Shown: positions 49,583 to 59,864, numbered from the stretch's first letter. The stretch is DNA of 64,000 nucleotides from Streptomyces sp. V4I2 (GCF_030817655.1 NZ_JAUSZM010000003.1:2666001-2730000); one strand, 5' to 3'. Program-made: numbers and translations. Notes: a model not told the origin generated them from the letters alone.

Positions 49583-49586
<4 letters not shown>
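48648..49586 (+). CDS. ABC transporter permease, CUT1 (SmoF/MalF type)
   Basis: A 312-residue permease with six predicted helices (LLPALIFMIAVTQLPFVATV as the first) and the EAA loop QQQMEAARVDGASDWQIFRY. TITSGGLGTANLPYTVYQSF is typical of polyol transporters. It is coupled to the binding protein upstream and the second permease downstream by ATGA overlaps. Confidence 0.92.
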
Positions 49587-50481
<895 letters not shown>

Positions 50482-50485
<4 letters not shown>

Positions 50486-51471
50486 AGGCCGCCGTCATCG
50501 AGTCCGTGGGCCGCGCCGTCGTCACCGAGGTCCCGGACCCGACGCCCGGGCCGCGCGAGGTCGTCGTCGAGGTCGCCGCGTGTGGGCTGTGCGGGACCGA
50601 TCTGCACATCCTCCAGGGCGAGTTCGCGCCCAAGCTGCCGATCGTGCCCGGACACGAGTTCGCGGGCGCGGTGGTCGGGGTCGGCACCCAGGTCACGGAG
50701 GTGTCGGTGGGCGACCGGGTCGCGGTGGACCCCTCGCTCTACTGCTACGAGTGCCGGTACTGCCGTACGGGCCACAACAACCTCTGCGAGCGGTGGGCCG
50801 CGATCGGCGTGACCACGGCGGGCGGTGCGGCGCAGTACGCGGTGGCGCCGGTGGCGAACTGCGTGAAGCTGCCCGAGCACGTCCGTACCGAGGACGCGGC
50901 GCTGGTGGAGCCGCTGTCGTGCGCGGTGCGCGGCTACGACGTTCTCCAATCCCGCCTGGGTGCCCACGTCCTGATCTACGGATCCGGAACCATGGGCCTG
51001 ATGATGCTGGAACTGGCCAAGCGCACGGGCGCGGCCAGCGTGGACATGGTCGACCTGAACCCGGCGCGGCTGGAGACGGCACGGCTGCTCGGCGTCTCCG
51101 GGTCGGCGGCGAACGCGGACGAGCTGGAGCGGCCGCAGGGCTGGGACGTCGTGGTCGACGCCACGGGCAACGCGGCGGCGATCCAGGACGGTCTGGGGCG
51201 GGTCGCGAAGGCCGGCACGTTCCTGCAGTTCGGCGTAGCCGACTACGCGACCCGCGTGGAGATCGACCCGTACCGCATCTACAACCAGGAGATCACCATC
51301 ACCGGGTCGATGGCGGTGCTGCACAGCTTCGAGCGGGCGGCCGAACTGTTCGCCAACGGGGTGCTCGACCCCGAGGTGTTCATCAGCGACCGCATCCCGC
51401 TGGACCGGTACCCGCAGGCGCTGGAGCAGTTCGCCGCGGGGGTGGGGCGGAAGATCGTGGTGGTGCCGTAG
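50482..51471 (+). CDS. Zinc-dependent medium-chain dehydrogenase (sorbitol/threonine dehydrogenase type)
   Basis: A 329-residue NAD(P)-dependent dehydrogenase. Catalytic zinc ligands are in ACGLCGTDLH and PGHEFAGAVVG; the structural zinc lobe is CYECRYCRTGHNNLC with four cysteines. The Rossmann motif is GSGTMGLMML. VEPLSCAVRGYDVL fits polyol dehydrogenases. It is last in the operon and probably oxidises the imported polyol to a ketose. The start overlaps the permease stop (ATGA). The exact polyol is not readable. Confidence 0.9.
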
Positions 51472-51479
51472 CCGGTCGT

Positions 51480-51505
51480 CCTGCCCGGCGGCAGCGCCGG
51501 GCAGG
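51480..51505 (+). terminator. Terminator of the polyol operon
   Basis: CCTGCCCGGCG (51480-51490) pairs perfectly with CGCCGGGCAGG (51495-51505) over GCAG, 9 bp after the dehydrogenase stop and also past the end of the convergent small membrane gene. Confidence 0.85.
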
Positions 51506-51534
51506 AGGTCATATCGGCAGCGTCGGGCGGGACG

Positions 51535-51906
51535 TCATAACGGCAGTGAACCGTAGAGGGCGGCGCCCACGGCGGCGAAGGCCGCGCCCGACCACCGGGG
51601 CCAGGAGCGACCGCGCCGGCCTGCCGCGTGGACGAGGGCCGTCGCCGCCATCGCCGGCCACAGGATGCCCAACCCGGTGTCCCCGAGAGAGAAGTGGCCC
51701 CGGAGTGCAGCGGCGACCGTGAACGCGGCGACCGCCGCGAGGGCGATGACCGGGAAGCCCGTGCCGAACGGGTCCCACGCATCGGACGCCGACTCCGGCT
51801 CCCGGCGGACCGACCGGACGAAGAGCACGAGCACCGCGAGCACCGCGAGGGCGGCGACGGCGGTCCACAGCATGGCGGGGACGACCAGGAAAGGACTGGG
51901 ATTCAT
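51535..51906 (-). CDS. Small hypothetical membrane protein
   Basis: A 123-residue protein with about four hydrophobic segments (MLWTAVAALAVLAVLVLFV, VIALAAVAAFTVAAAL, ILWPAMAATALVHAA, WSGAAFAAVGAALYG) and a polar loop REPESASDAWDPFGTG. No family is recognised. The start could be the ATG at 51906 or 51915, and ribosome sites are weak. It is convergent with the polyol operon and divergent from the amidase gene. Confidence 0.6.
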   Translation of the reverse strand: MNPSPFLVVPAMLWTAVAALAVLAVLVLFVRSVRREPESASDAWDPFGTGFPVIALAAVAAFTVAAALRGHFSLGDTGLGILWPAMAATALVHAAGRRGRSWPRWSGAAFAAVGAALYGSLPL

Positions 51907-52082
51907 ACCCCGCATCCTGGCTTACGGCCGAATGGATGCCACACAGCGCGAAGATCTGACGGACACACAACTATTCAGGGGTGTCGGGAGTCTCCCTCCC
52001 GGCGCCCCTTTCCCTTTGGGTGCGGCCCGCCCCACTGACCTCGTTCGCCTCACATCTTCACGAAGGACGGCACAAGACCACT

Positions 52083-54356
52083 ATGGGTAGACCTAGATAC
52101 CTCTGGGGTGCGGCCGCCGCGGCCGTGGCCGCGCTCTCCGCAGCACTCGTGTTCCAGGGAGTCCCGGGCGAGTCCGCCGACAGCGCGCAGAGCGACGGCA
52201 AGCCGGGCCCGGTCACGCCCCAGTCCCGTACGGTCGCCCTGCCGACGGCGGAGCGCGGCACCCGGGCGGCCCTGAAGCAGCAGGACACCAAGCCGTTCAG
52301 CATGCTCGGCATCACCTGGGCCGACCCCTCGGTCCGGGTCACCGGCACCATCGAGGCGCGCACCCGGGCCACCGGGAGCGGACAGTGGTCGACGTGGCTG
52401 CGGCTGGACGGCGACAGCGGGCAGGGCGAGAGCACGGCCCGGCGCGGCGGCACCGAACCGGCGTGGGTGGGACCGTCCGACGGCGTGGAGGTACGGGTCA
52501 CCGCGGGCGGACGCAGCTCCGGCGGGCTGCCCGCGGGGCTGCGGCTGGACATGATCGACCCGGGCGAGGGCGCCACGGGCGGGATGGAACCGGCGGCCTT
52601 CGTCGCCGACACGTCCGCGGACCCGTCGGCGACGGCCGACCCGGTCGAGCCCACGCCTTCGGACAACACGGCGAGCGAGACCGCGACCACCACCGAGCCC
52701 AGCGACTCGTCGACCCCGACGACGCCGGCTCCCACGACCTCGGCCCCGACCAGTGCCACACAGACGCCGACAACCTCCGCGCCGACATCGACCTCCGCGA
52801 GCCCGAGTGCCACCGCGCCCACGGCCCCGCCGTCCACCGCGCCCCGTCCCGCGATCACCTCGCGTGCCGGATGGGGCGCGGACGAGTCGATCAGCCCCGA
52901 GGAACCGGGCTATCTGCCGGGCGGGAAGATCAAGGCGGTGGTGGTCCACCACACCGCCGAGAGCAACGCCTACACCTGCGCCGAGGCGCCGGCCGTCGTA
53001 CGCGGCGTCTACGCGTACCACGTCAAGCAGCTGCAGTGGAAAGACATCGGCTACAACTTCCTCGTCGACAAGTGCGGCACCGTCTACGAGGGCCGCAAGG
53101 GCGGCGTCGACAGGCCCGTCATGGGCGCCCACGCCTTCGGCTTCAACTCCGAGACCACCGGCATCTCGGTCCTCGGCACCTACACGGACGTGGCGCCGAG
53201 CCAGGCCGCCATGGTCTCGGTCGCCAGGATCGCCGCCTGGAAGCTCGGCCAGTACGGCGTGAACCCGAGCGGCACCACCACCCTCACCGCGGGCGCGGAC
53301 GGCACCAACTACTTCCGCAAGTCCTGGGCGCAGGGCGCGCAGTTGAGCTTCCCGACCATCCACGGTCACCGTGACGGCTACAACACGCAGTGCCCCGGCG
53401 ACTCGCTCTACGCCAAGCTGCCCACGCTCCGCGCCTGGGCCGCCGGACCCGTCGCCGGGCTGACGATCAAGTCCGTCAGCGGCGGCGTCTCGGGCACGAC
53501 GCACTACACCAAGGCCGGCGTCACCGTGGGCTGGGCGGCCACCACCCCGTCGTCGCTGATCACGAAGTACGAGCTCCTCGTCGACGGCAAGACCGCGGCC
53601 ACGACCGCGGGCACCGCCACCTCCGCGAAGGCCACGCTGGCGGTGGGCACCCACAAGGTCCAGGTGCGCGCCACCCACCAGTCGGGCAGGACGGCCACGT
53701 CCGCGGCCGCCACGGTGGTCGCGGAGACGACCGCCCCGTCCTTCACCACCAAGCCCGGCCTCGCCCTGCGCCCCGGCACGGTGAACACCACGGCCGTGCC
53801 GCTCAAGCTGACCTGGAAGGCGACCGACAGCGCCGCGCTGAAGCAGGTCAGGCTGACCGCCCCGGTCGCCGTGACCTACGGCCCGACGGTGACCGCCTCC
53901 GACCGCACGGCCAAGTCCGGCGTGGCGACCACCTGGTCCATGACGGCCTCCGACCAGGCGGGCAACACCGCCACGGCGTCCGTCGCCCGCACGCCGGTCA
54001 TCCTCCAGGAGACCTCGGCCGTGAAGTCCGGCACCTGGGCGAGCAAGTCCTCCACCAGCTACCTGGGCGGCAAGTCGTACTCCAGCTCCTCCAAGAACGC
54101 CGCGCTGACCTGGACCTTCACCGGTCGCTCGGTCGCGTGGGTGGTGTCCCGGGCGGCCACCTCCGGCCAGGCGTACGTCTACGTCGACGGCGTCAAGACG
54201 GCGACCGTCGACCTGAAGTCGTCGACCACGAAGTACCGCGACGCGATCTGGACCAAGAGCTGGTCCACCAGTGCCAAGCACACGGTCAAGATCGTGGTCG
54301 TCGGCACCTCGGGACGTCCGGCAGTCACCACGGACGGCATCGTGTACCTCAAGTAG
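52083..54356 (+). CDS. Secreted N-acetylmuramoyl-L-alanine amidase (PGRP/Amidase_2) with C-terminal Ig-like domains
   Basis: A 757-residue exported cell-wall hydrolase that cuts the lactyl-amide bond of peptidoglycan. The signal is at 1-27 (LWGAAAAAVAALSAALVFQG). An N-terminal beta domain (70-190) is followed by a Ser/Thr/Pro stalk (195-260). The PGRP domain (265-450) has zinc ligands in VVVHHTAESN, IHGHRDG and TQCPGDSL, and the Tyr in DIGYNFLVDKCG. C-terminal Ig-like repeats and a module with AYVYVDGVKTATVDL end the protein. It belongs to a common Streptomyces amidase group and stands alone. Confidence 0.9.
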   Translation: MGRPRYLWGAAAAAVAALSAALVFQGVPGESADSAQSDGKPGPVTPQSRTVALPTAERGTRAALKQQDTKPFSMLGITWADPSVRVTGTIEARTRATGSGQWSTWLRLDGDSGQGESTARRGGTEPAWVGPSDGVEVRVTAGGRSSGGLPAGLRLDMIDPGEGATGGMEPAAFVADTSADPSATADPVEPTPSDNTASETATTTEPSDSSTPTTPAPTTSAPTSATQTPTTSAPTSTSASPSATAPTAPPSTAPRPAITSRAGWGADESISPEEPGYLPGGKIKAVVVHHTAESNAYTCAEAPAVVRGVYAYHVKQLQWKDIGYNFLVDKCGTVYEGRKGGVDRPVMGAHAFGFNSETTGISVLGTYTDVAPSQAAMVSVARIAAWKLGQYGVNPSGTTTLTAGADGTNYFRKSWAQGAQLSFPTIHGHRDGYNTQCPGDSLYAKLPTLRAWAAGPVAGLTIKSVSGGVSGTTHYTKAGVTVGWAATTPSSLITKYELLVDGKTAATTAGTATSAKATLAVGTHKVQVRATHQSGRTATSAAATVVAETTAPSFTTKPGLALRPGTVNTTAVPLKLTWKATDSAALKQVRLTAPVAVTYGPTVTASDRTAKSGVATTWSMTASDQAGNTATASVARTPVILQETSAVKSGTWASKSSTSYLGGKSYSSSSKNAALTWTFTGRSVAWVVSRAATSGQAYVYVDGVKTATVDLKSSTTKYRDAIWTKSWSTSAKHTVKIVVVGTSGRPAVTTDGIVYLK

Positions 54357-54371
54357 GCGCCTGATCCGTCA

Positions 54372-54410
54372 CCCGGGGGCAGGGCCCTTTCGTCGGGCTC
54401 GGCCCCCGGG
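54372..54410 (+). terminator. Terminator of the amidase gene
   Basis: CCCGGGGGC (54372-54380) pairs with GCCCCCGGG (54402-54410), with a GC-rich 21-nt loop, 15 bp past the stop. Confidence 0.75.
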
Positions 54411-54478
54411 CGACGGACACCCACCCGATTGGCCTCGGGTAAGGGAACGGTAAAACGCCCTCGCTCGTTCAACCGGGC

Positions 54479-55708
54479 ATGACAGCTATGACCCCCGGCT
54501 CGAACATCCCTCTGCCCGCCGCCCGCGTGACGGTGGACGTCGCCGCCCCGGTGCGGCTCGACGTATCGAGCCTGCTGCTCACCGCCGACGGCAAGGTGCG
54601 CTCCGACGACGACTTCATCTTCTACAACCAGCCCACGGGCCCCGGCGTGACCTACCGCTCCGGCGGCGGTACGGCCCCCGACGCGATCGTCGTCGACACC
54701 AGCGCCGTCCCCCCGGGCATCGAGAAGATCGTGGTCACCGCCAGCCCGGACGCGGCCGGCCAGACCTTCCAGGGCATCGAACCGACGGCCACCATCCGCA
54801 ACGCGGACGACAACAGCGTCCTGGCCACGTTCACGCCCCCGCAGCTCGGCACCGAGACCGCCCTGGTCATCGTCGAGGTGTATCTGCGCAACGGCGCCTG
54901 GAAGGCCCGCGCCGTCGGCCAGGGCTACTCGAACGGCCTGGCCGGCATCGCCACCGACTTCGGCGTCTCGGTCGAGGAGCCCGCCGCGCCGGCCGCCCAG
55001 CCGGTCGCCCCGCCGGCGCCGGCCATGCAGACCCCGGTGGCACCGCCGGCCCCGCCGCTGGACCCGCGCGTCACCACGCCCCCGCCGCCGGCCGCTCCCC
55101 CGGCCCCGCCCGCCGCCGCCCCCGGCACCGGGAAGATCAACCTCGACAAGGGCCGGGTCAGCCTCCAGAAGAACCAGACCGTCTCCCTGGTCAAGGGCGG
55201 CCGCCCACTCCTCTCCCAGGTCAAGATGGGCCTCGGCTGGGAGCCGGCCTACCGCGGCAAGGACATCGACCTGGACGCCTCGGTCATTGCCTACGGCCCG
55301 CAGCGCAACCACATCGACAGCTGCTACTTCGGCAAGCTGTCCATCGTGGGCGGCGCGATCAAGCACTCCGGCGACAACCTCACCGGTGAGGGCGGCGGTG
55401 ACGACGAGGTGATCGTCGTCGACCTCGGCCGGCTCCCGCAGGAGGTCACCGGCCTGGTCTTCACCGTCAACTCCTTCTCCGGTCAGAAGTTCACCGAGGT
55501 CGCCAAGGCGTACTGCCGCCTCCTGGACGCCGCGAGCGGCGAGGAACTGGTCCGCTTCGACCTCACCACCGCCGAACCGCAGACCGGCGTCCTGATGGCC
55601 AAGCTGATCAAGCAGTTCTCCGGCGAGTGGGAGATGACAGCGATGGGCGACTTCGTGAAGGCCCGCACGGTCCGCAACATGGTGAAGCCGGGCGCCCAGT
55701 CCCTGTAG
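54479..55708 (+). CDS. TerD family protein with two TerD domains
   Basis: A 409-residue cytoplasmic protein. The first TerD-like domain spans about 15-165 (DVSSLLLTADGKVRSDDDFI; FYNQPTGPGV; VEVYLRNGAWKARAVGQGY). A Pro/Ala-rich linker covers about 170-215. The second TerD domain spans about 218-405, with LVKGGRPLLSQVKMGLGWEP, DLDASVIAYG and GEGGGDDEVIVVDLGRLPQE; its acidic clusters fit calcium binding. TerD proteins belong to the tellurite-resistance/stress gene group and are numerous in Streptomyces. No other ter genes are adjacent. Confidence 0.9.
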   Translation: MTAMTPGSNIPLPAARVTVDVAAPVRLDVSSLLLTADGKVRSDDDFIFYNQPTGPGVTYRSGGGTAPDAIVVDTSAVPPGIEKIVVTASPDAAGQTFQGIEPTATIRNADDNSVLATFTPPQLGTETALVIVEVYLRNGAWKARAVGQGYSNGLAGIATDFGVSVEEPAAPAAQPVAPPAPAMQTPVAPPAPPLDPRVTTPPPPAAPPAPPAAAPGTGKINLDKGRVSLQKNQTVSLVKGGRPLLSQVKMGLGWEPAYRGKDIDLDASVIAYGPQRNHIDSCYFGKLSIVGGAIKHSGDNLTGEGGGDDEVIVVDLGRLPQEVTGLVFTVNSFSGQKFTEVAKAYCRLLDAASGEELVRFDLTTAEPQTGVLMAKLIKQFSGEWEMTAMGDFVKARTVRNMVKPGAQSL

Positions 55709-55720
55709 CCGCCTGGCTAC

Positions 55721-55792
55721 GCAGCTACGGGCAATCGTGCCGCCCGTAGCTGCGGACAGTCCTACCGCCCGTAGCTGCGGGCAGTCGTGCCG
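55721..55792. terminator. Hairpin plus 25 bp direct repeats after the TerD gene
   Basis: GCAGCTACGGGC (55721-55732) is complementary to GCCCGTAGCTGC (55742-55753), forming a 12 bp stem with a 9-nt loop just past the stop. The right arm begins a 25 bp unit (55743-55767) repeated at 55768-55792 with four changes, so two alternative hairpins can form with the same left arm. Confidence 0.7.
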
Positions 55793-55802
55793 CTGGGGCG
55801 AT

Positions 55803-55840
55803 GGGGTCCCCCCGCTCGAGCGAAGCCGAGAGTGGGGGAG
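55803..55840. repeat. Streptomyces-type palindromic repeat (GCTCGAGCGAAGCCGAGAG core)
   Basis: GGTCCCCCCGCTCGAGCG followed by AAGCCGAGAGTGGGGGAG folds into a hairpin with CCCCC/GGGGG ends. The same sequence class is, from general knowledge, widely scattered in Streptomyces genomes between genes. It lies in the gap between the TerD gene and the convergent TetR gene. Confidence 0.65.
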
Positions 55841-55958
55841 GGTGGGCGCAGCGGCACCCGGCAACGCCGGTGAGCTCACCCACCCGACACCAGCCCCGAC
55901 CCCGGGCACCTGGCCATCGCCCACAGCTGCGGCAAGGCACCCACGGCCGCCACGACCG

Positions 55959-56525
55959 CTACGGTCGCAACCCTTCCGTCAGCAGCGACAGATACCGGCG
56001 GATGAACTTCCCCTCCCCGTCCGTCAGCTCCGACGCCGTCGCCACCCCGTGCGCCAGCCGCAGAATCTCGATCGGCTCCACGTCCCCCCGCAGCGTCCCC
56101 TCCCGCTGCGCCGCCTCGACCAGCCGCCCGGCCGCGCCCTTCACCGAGACGCCACAGGCCGTGACCACGGCATTGCTCCCGTCCGTGACGGCAGAGCCGA
56201 GCAGCGCCTTCAGCCCGCGGACCTGGATCATCCCGGCGCTGAGTTCGTTCAGCCACTCCACCAGCGCCTCGCCCGGCGGCAGTTCACCGGCGAGATCGTC
56301 CGCGCGCGCCGCGAGCGCTTCGACGCGGTCGATGTACGCCGCCTCGAGCAGCGCCTGACGCGTCGGGAAGTGCCGGTACAGCGTGCCGGATCCGACCCCC
56401 GCCCGCTTGGCGATGTCGTCGAGCGACGCACCCTCCCCGTGCTCGGCGAAGGCCTCGGCGGCTGCCTTCAGCAACCGCTCGTAGTTGCGGCGGGCATCCG
56501 CGCGCATGGGCTTGACCTCCGTCAT
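55959..56525 (-). CDS. TetR family transcriptional regulator
   Basis: A 188-residue repressor. The N-terminal helix-turn-helix is ASLDDIAKRAGVGSGTLYRHFPTRQALLEA (about 33-62, in two pieces), followed by an all-helical ligand domain (SAGMIQVRGLKALLGSAVTD). It is divergent from the DHA2 exporter, with nested inverted repeats in the gap, and so most likely represses the exporter and itself until a drug binds. Confidence 0.92.
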   Translation of the reverse strand: MTEVKPMRADARRNYERLLKAAAEAFAEHGEGASLDDIAKRAGVGSGTLYRHFPTRQALLEAAYIDRVEALAARADDLAGELPPGEALVEWLNELSAGMIQVRGLKALLGSAVTDGSNAVVTACGVSVKGAAGRLVEAAQREGTLRGDVEPIEILRLAHGVATASELTDGEGKFIRRYLSLLTEGLRP

Positions 56526-56545
56526 CCAGAATCTCCTTGCAAAAC

Positions 56546-56593
56546 CGGGGACCCTCTCCGTATCTTACGAGGACTAAGCGGAGACAGTCCCCG
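56546..56593. promoter_or_regulatory. Nested inverted repeats, TetR operator candidate
   Basis: CGGGGAC (56546-56552) with GTCCCCG (56587-56593), and inside it CTCCG (56556-56560) with CGGAG (56579-56583), are symmetric about 56569. The element fills the divergent TetR-exporter promoter region and could seat two dimers. Confidence 0.6.
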
Positions 56594-56671
56594 TTTATCG
56601 CGGCGCTCTCCGCGGGCAGTTCACCCTGCCCGCCCGCGCCCCGTCCGGGGACACCAGACCGGGAGAACTCC

Positions 56672-58117
56672 ATGTCCGTCCCGTCCACGCCGTCCACGAC
56701 CTCCGACACACTCTCCGCTCCACCGGATCAGACCGCCAGGCTCGGCGCCGTCCTGTTCGTCGTCGTCACCGCCTACCTGATGGTCGGCGTCGACTCCACC
56801 GTCGTCAACGTAGCCCTGCCGGACATCCAGCGTGACCTCGGCTTCAGCCCCACCGGACTGTCCTGGGTCCTCAACGCCTACACGCTCGCCTTCGGCGGCC
56901 TGCTGCTGCTCGGCGGCCGGGTCGGCGACATCGTCGGCCGCCGCCGCACCCTGACCGTCGGCGTGCTCCTGTTCGCCGCGTCCTCCCTGCTCGGCGGAGT
57001 CGCCGGCGACAGCGCCTGGCTGCTCGCGGCCCGCGCCCTGCAAGGCGTCGGTGCCGCCCTCACCGCCCCCAGCACCCTCGCCCTGATCACCACCCACTTC
57101 CCCGAGGGCCCCCGCCGCCACCACGCCCTCGGCGTCTACTCCTCCATGGCGGGCATCGGCGCCTCCGTCGGCCTGGTCCTCGGAGGCATGCTCACCACCT
57201 GGGCGTCCTGGCGCTGGTCCCTGCTCATCAACGTACCGATCGGAGTGGCGGTGGCCCTCGCGCTGCCCCGCGTCGTCACCGAGACCCCGCGCCATGCAGG
57301 CCGTTTCGACGCGGCCGGCGCACTCACCGGGACGGTCGGCACGACCTCGCTCGTCTACGCGTTCATCCGGGTCTCGGAGGAAGGCTGGAGCGACACCCAG
57401 GCGCTGCTCGGCTTCACCACCGCGGCAGCACTGCTCACGGCCTTCGCCCTCGTCGAGGCGCGCGCGGCCCAGCCGATCCTGCCCCTGCGGCTCTTCGCGG
57501 ACCGCGACCGCGCGGGCGGCTACGCGGGGATCCTGCTGCTGCCCGCCGGCATGTTCGGCGCGTTCTACTTCCTCAGCCTGATCGGCCAACAGGTCCTGGA
57601 CTACAGCCCGTTGCGTGCGGGCTTCGCCTTCCTCCCGCTGACGCTGGCGATGTTCACCACCGTCCGCACGGTGCCGCGCCTGCTGGCCCGATTCGGTGCC
57701 AAGCCGGTCCTGCTGACCGGCATGGCCCTGCTCGCCGCGGCGGGCGGATGGCTGTGGCGGCTGGAGCCCGGCGACGGCTACGCCACCGGCCTGCTCGGCC
57801 CGCTGCTGCTGATGGGCCTGGGCGTCGGCCTGAGCATCATGCCCCTCAACGCGACGATCCTCGCCCGCGTCCGGCCCCGCGAGGCCGGCGCCGCCTCCGG
57901 ACTGCTGCAGACCCTCCAGTGGCTCGGCGGCACCCTCGGCCTGTCGATCCTGGTCACCGTCTACGGCACGGCGACCCGGCACGCCACCGGGTCACCGTCC
58001 GAGATCCTCACCGAGGGCTCGGCCCGCGCGTTCGGCGTGGGCGCACTGGTGGCGCTCACCGCGCTCCTGGTGTGCGCAGTGGTGATCACGGGCCGGAAGC
58101 CGCGGACCGCCACCTAG
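56672..58117 (+). CDS. MFS transporter, DHA2 (EmrB/QacA) drug exporter
   Basis: A 481-residue exporter with about 14 helices. It shows MVGVDSTVVNVALPDIQRDLG in helix 1 with the membrane Asp, the motif-A loop GGRVGDIVGRRRTLTVG, ARALQGVGAALTAPSTLALI, and motif C in GIGASVGLVLGGMLTTW. The ATG at 56672 has GGGAGAA upstream; longer open frames to 56537 are out of keeping with the family. It is controlled most likely by the divergent TetR. The substrate is unknown. Confidence 0.92.
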   Translation: MSVPSTPSTTSDTLSAPPDQTARLGAVLFVVVTAYLMVGVDSTVVNVALPDIQRDLGFSPTGLSWVLNAYTLAFGGLLLLGGRVGDIVGRRRTLTVGVLLFAASSLLGGVAGDSAWLLAARALQGVGAALTAPSTLALITTHFPEGPRRHHALGVYSSMAGIGASVGLVLGGMLTTWASWRWSLLINVPIGVAVALALPRVVTETPRHAGRFDAAGALTGTVGTTSLVYAFIRVSEEGWSDTQALLGFTTAAALLTAFALVEARAAQPILPLRLFADRDRAGGYAGILLLPAGMFGAFYFLSLIGQQVLDYSPLRAGFAFLPLTLAMFTTVRTVPRLLARFGAKPVLLTGMALLAAAGGWLWRLEPGDGYATGLLGPLLLMGLGVGLSIMPLNATILARVRPREAGAASGLLQTLQWLGGTLGLSILVTVYGTATRHATGSPSEILTEGSARAFGVGALVALTALLVCAVVITGRKPRTAT

Positions 58118-58137
58118 TGTGATGCGCCGGGCGCCGC

Positions 58138-59175
58138 CTAGAACAGCGCGCTGTAGGCGTTGAGCGCGGGCTGCCCGCCCAAGTGGGCGTAGAGCACGGT
58201 GGATTCGGGACCGATCTCGCCCCGCGCGACCAGGTCCACCATCCCGGCCATCGACTTCCCCTCGTACACCGGGTCGGTGACCATGCCCTCGGTGCGGGCC
58301 GCGAGCCGCATGGCGTCCAGCGTGGTCTCGTCGGGGATCCCGTACGTGCCCGCGTGATACCGGTCGTCCAGCTCGACGTCCGCCTCCGTCAACTCCTTCT
58401 GTACGCCGATGAGTTGCCCGGTGTTGTGGGCGATCCGGGCGATCTGCTCCCGGGTACGGGCGGGTGCCGCCGACGCGTCGATGCCGATCACGCGCCGCTG
58501 CCGCCCGCCCGCCTCCTCCAGCGCGCGGAACCCGGCGACCATGCCGGCCTGGGTGGACCCGGTCACCGAGCACACCACGACGGTGTCGAAGAAGACGCCC
58601 AACTCCTGTTCCTGTTCGGCGACTTCGTACGCCCAGCCGGCGAAGCCGAGGCCGCCGAGCGGGTGGTCGGAGGCGCCGGCGGGGATGGCGTACGGCTTGC
58701 CGCCGCCCTCCTCGACCTCCCTGAGCGCCTGCTCCCAGCTCTCCTTGAAGCCGATGCCGAAGCCGGCCTTCACCAACCGCACGTCGGCTCCGGCGAGGCG
58801 GCTGATCAGGATGTTGCCGACCTTGTCGTACACGGCGTCGGGCCATTCGACCCAACTTTCCTGCACCAGAACGCACTTGAGACCGGCGCGGGCGGCACAG
58901 GCGGCGACCTGACGGGTGTGGTTCGACTGCACCCCGCCGATCGAGACGAGCGTGTCGCACCCCTGGGCGAGCGCGTCGGCGACCAGGTACTCCAGCTTGC
59001 GCGTCTTGTTGCCGCCGTACGCCACACCGGAGTTGCAGTCCTCGCGCTTGGCCCAGAGGGCGGCGCCGCCGAGGTGTGCGGTGAGCCGCTCCAGGGGGTG
59101 CACGGGCGATGGCCCGAAGAGGAGGGGGTAACGGTCGTGGGAAGAAAGGGAAAGAGCAGAAGCTGAAAGGGACAT
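58138..59175 (-). CDS. acdS: 1-aminocyclopropane-1-carboxylate deaminase
   Basis: A 345-residue PLP enzyme that degrades the ethylene precursor ACC to 2-oxobutyrate and ammonia. The PLP Lys is K57 in [11 protein letters not shown] and the catalytic Ser is in [13 protein letters not shown]. The residues that separate true ACC deaminase from D-cysteine desulfhydrase are present: the Glu in [12 protein letters not shown] and the Leu in [19 protein letters not shown] precedes the ATG. It is in an operon with a FadR-type regulator 20 bp upstream. With the pectinases in the same window, it supports a plant-associated lifestyle. Confidence 0.92.
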   Translation of the reverse strand: MSLSASALSLSSHDRYPLLFGPSPVHPLERLTAHLGGAALWAKREDCNSGVAYGGNKTRKLEYLVADALAQGCDTLVSIGGVQSNHTRQVAACAARAGLKCVLVQESWVEWPDAVYDKVGNILISRLAGADVRLVKAGFGIGFKESWEQALREVEEGGGKPYAIPAGASDHPLGGLGFAGWAYEVAEQEQELGVFFDTVVVCSVTGSTQAGMVAGFRALEEAGGRQRRVIGIDASAAPARTREQIARIAHNTGQLIGVQKELTEADVELDDRYHAGTYGIPDETTLDAMRLAARTEGMVTDPVYEGKSMAGMVDLVARGEIGPESTVLYAHLGGQPALNAYSALF

Positions 59176-59195
59176 GGGTCCTCCCGGGTTCGGGA

Positions 59196-59843
59196 TCAGT
59201 CGCTGTCGGCGAGTTCGGCCAGGCCTCGCCAGATCTCCGCGGTGACACGGACCGCGGTGTCCACGTCTCCGGCCGCACAGGACGCGATCAGCCGGTCGTG
59301 CAGACCGGCCGAAAGACAGTTGCCGCCCTCGCCGAAGCGTCGTCGCTCCAGGCGGCGGATGAGGGGGGTGTAGCGGGCGGCGGTGGCCGCGGCGGCGCGA
59401 TTGCCGCTGACGCGGACGAGAACGTCGTGCAGTTCGTCGTCCGCGCGCACGGCGGTGTCCACGTCACCGGCGTGGACGGCGGCCGCGAACCGCTCGTTGG
59501 CCGCGCGCATCGCCTCGACGTCCGCGGCGAACAGCCGGGGCACGGCGACCCGCGTGACCAGCTCGTGCATGGCGCCGACCACGGCGGCGGCGTCCCGCAC
59601 GTCGGAGGCCACCACCGGCGTCACCCGCGTGTAGCTCTGCGGCTTGCTCTCCAGCAGCCCCTCGTCGACCAGCCGCGAGAACGCCTCGCGCACCGGAGCC
59701 CGGGACAGCCCGAGCCGCTCGGCGAGCTCGGCGTCCCGCACCACCGCGCCGGGTTCGATCTCCCCGGCGACGATGGCGTCCCTGATGGCTTCATAGGCGC
59801 GGTCCCTGAGCAGGGTGCGCGGCACGGGTCGCATGGCCTCCAT
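59196..59843 (-). CDS. GntR family regulator, FadR subfamily, upstream of acdS
   Basis: A 215-residue regulator with a winged helix at about 12-80 ([40 protein letters not shown]) and an FCD domain ([33 protein letters not shown]). The start at 59843 could be leaderless; an ATG at 59834 has GGAGG only 2 bp away. A 17 bp pseudo-palindrome just upstream is its likely operator. It probably controls acdS in response to ACC or a related amino acid. Confidence 0.9.
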   Translation of the reverse strand: MEAMRPVPRTLLRDRAYEAIRDAIVAGEIEPGAVVRDAELAERLGLSRAPVREAFSRLVDEGLLESKPQSYTRVTPVVASDVRDAAAVVGAMHELVTRVAVPRLFAADVEAMRAANERFAAAVHAGDVDTAVRADDELHDVLVRVSGNRAAAATAARYTPLIRRLERRRFGEGGNCLSAGLHDRLIASCAAGDVDTAVRVTAEIWRGLAELADSD

Positions 59844-59847
59844 GAAC

Positions 59848-59864
59848 TGAAATGTTAGATGTCA
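59848..59864. promoter_or_regulatory. Pseudo-palindrome upstream of the acdS regulator
   Basis: TGAAATGTTAGATGTCA matches its own reverse complement at 12 of 17 positions (TGAnATnTnAnATnTCA) and lies 4 bp before the regulator's ATG. It suits an autoregulatory FadR-type site. Confidence 0.45.

Noticed and set aside
55743..55792. CRISPR-like repeats
   Set aside because: There are only two directly adjacent 25 bp units with no spacer between, and no cas genes; this is better explained as a duplicated terminator arm.
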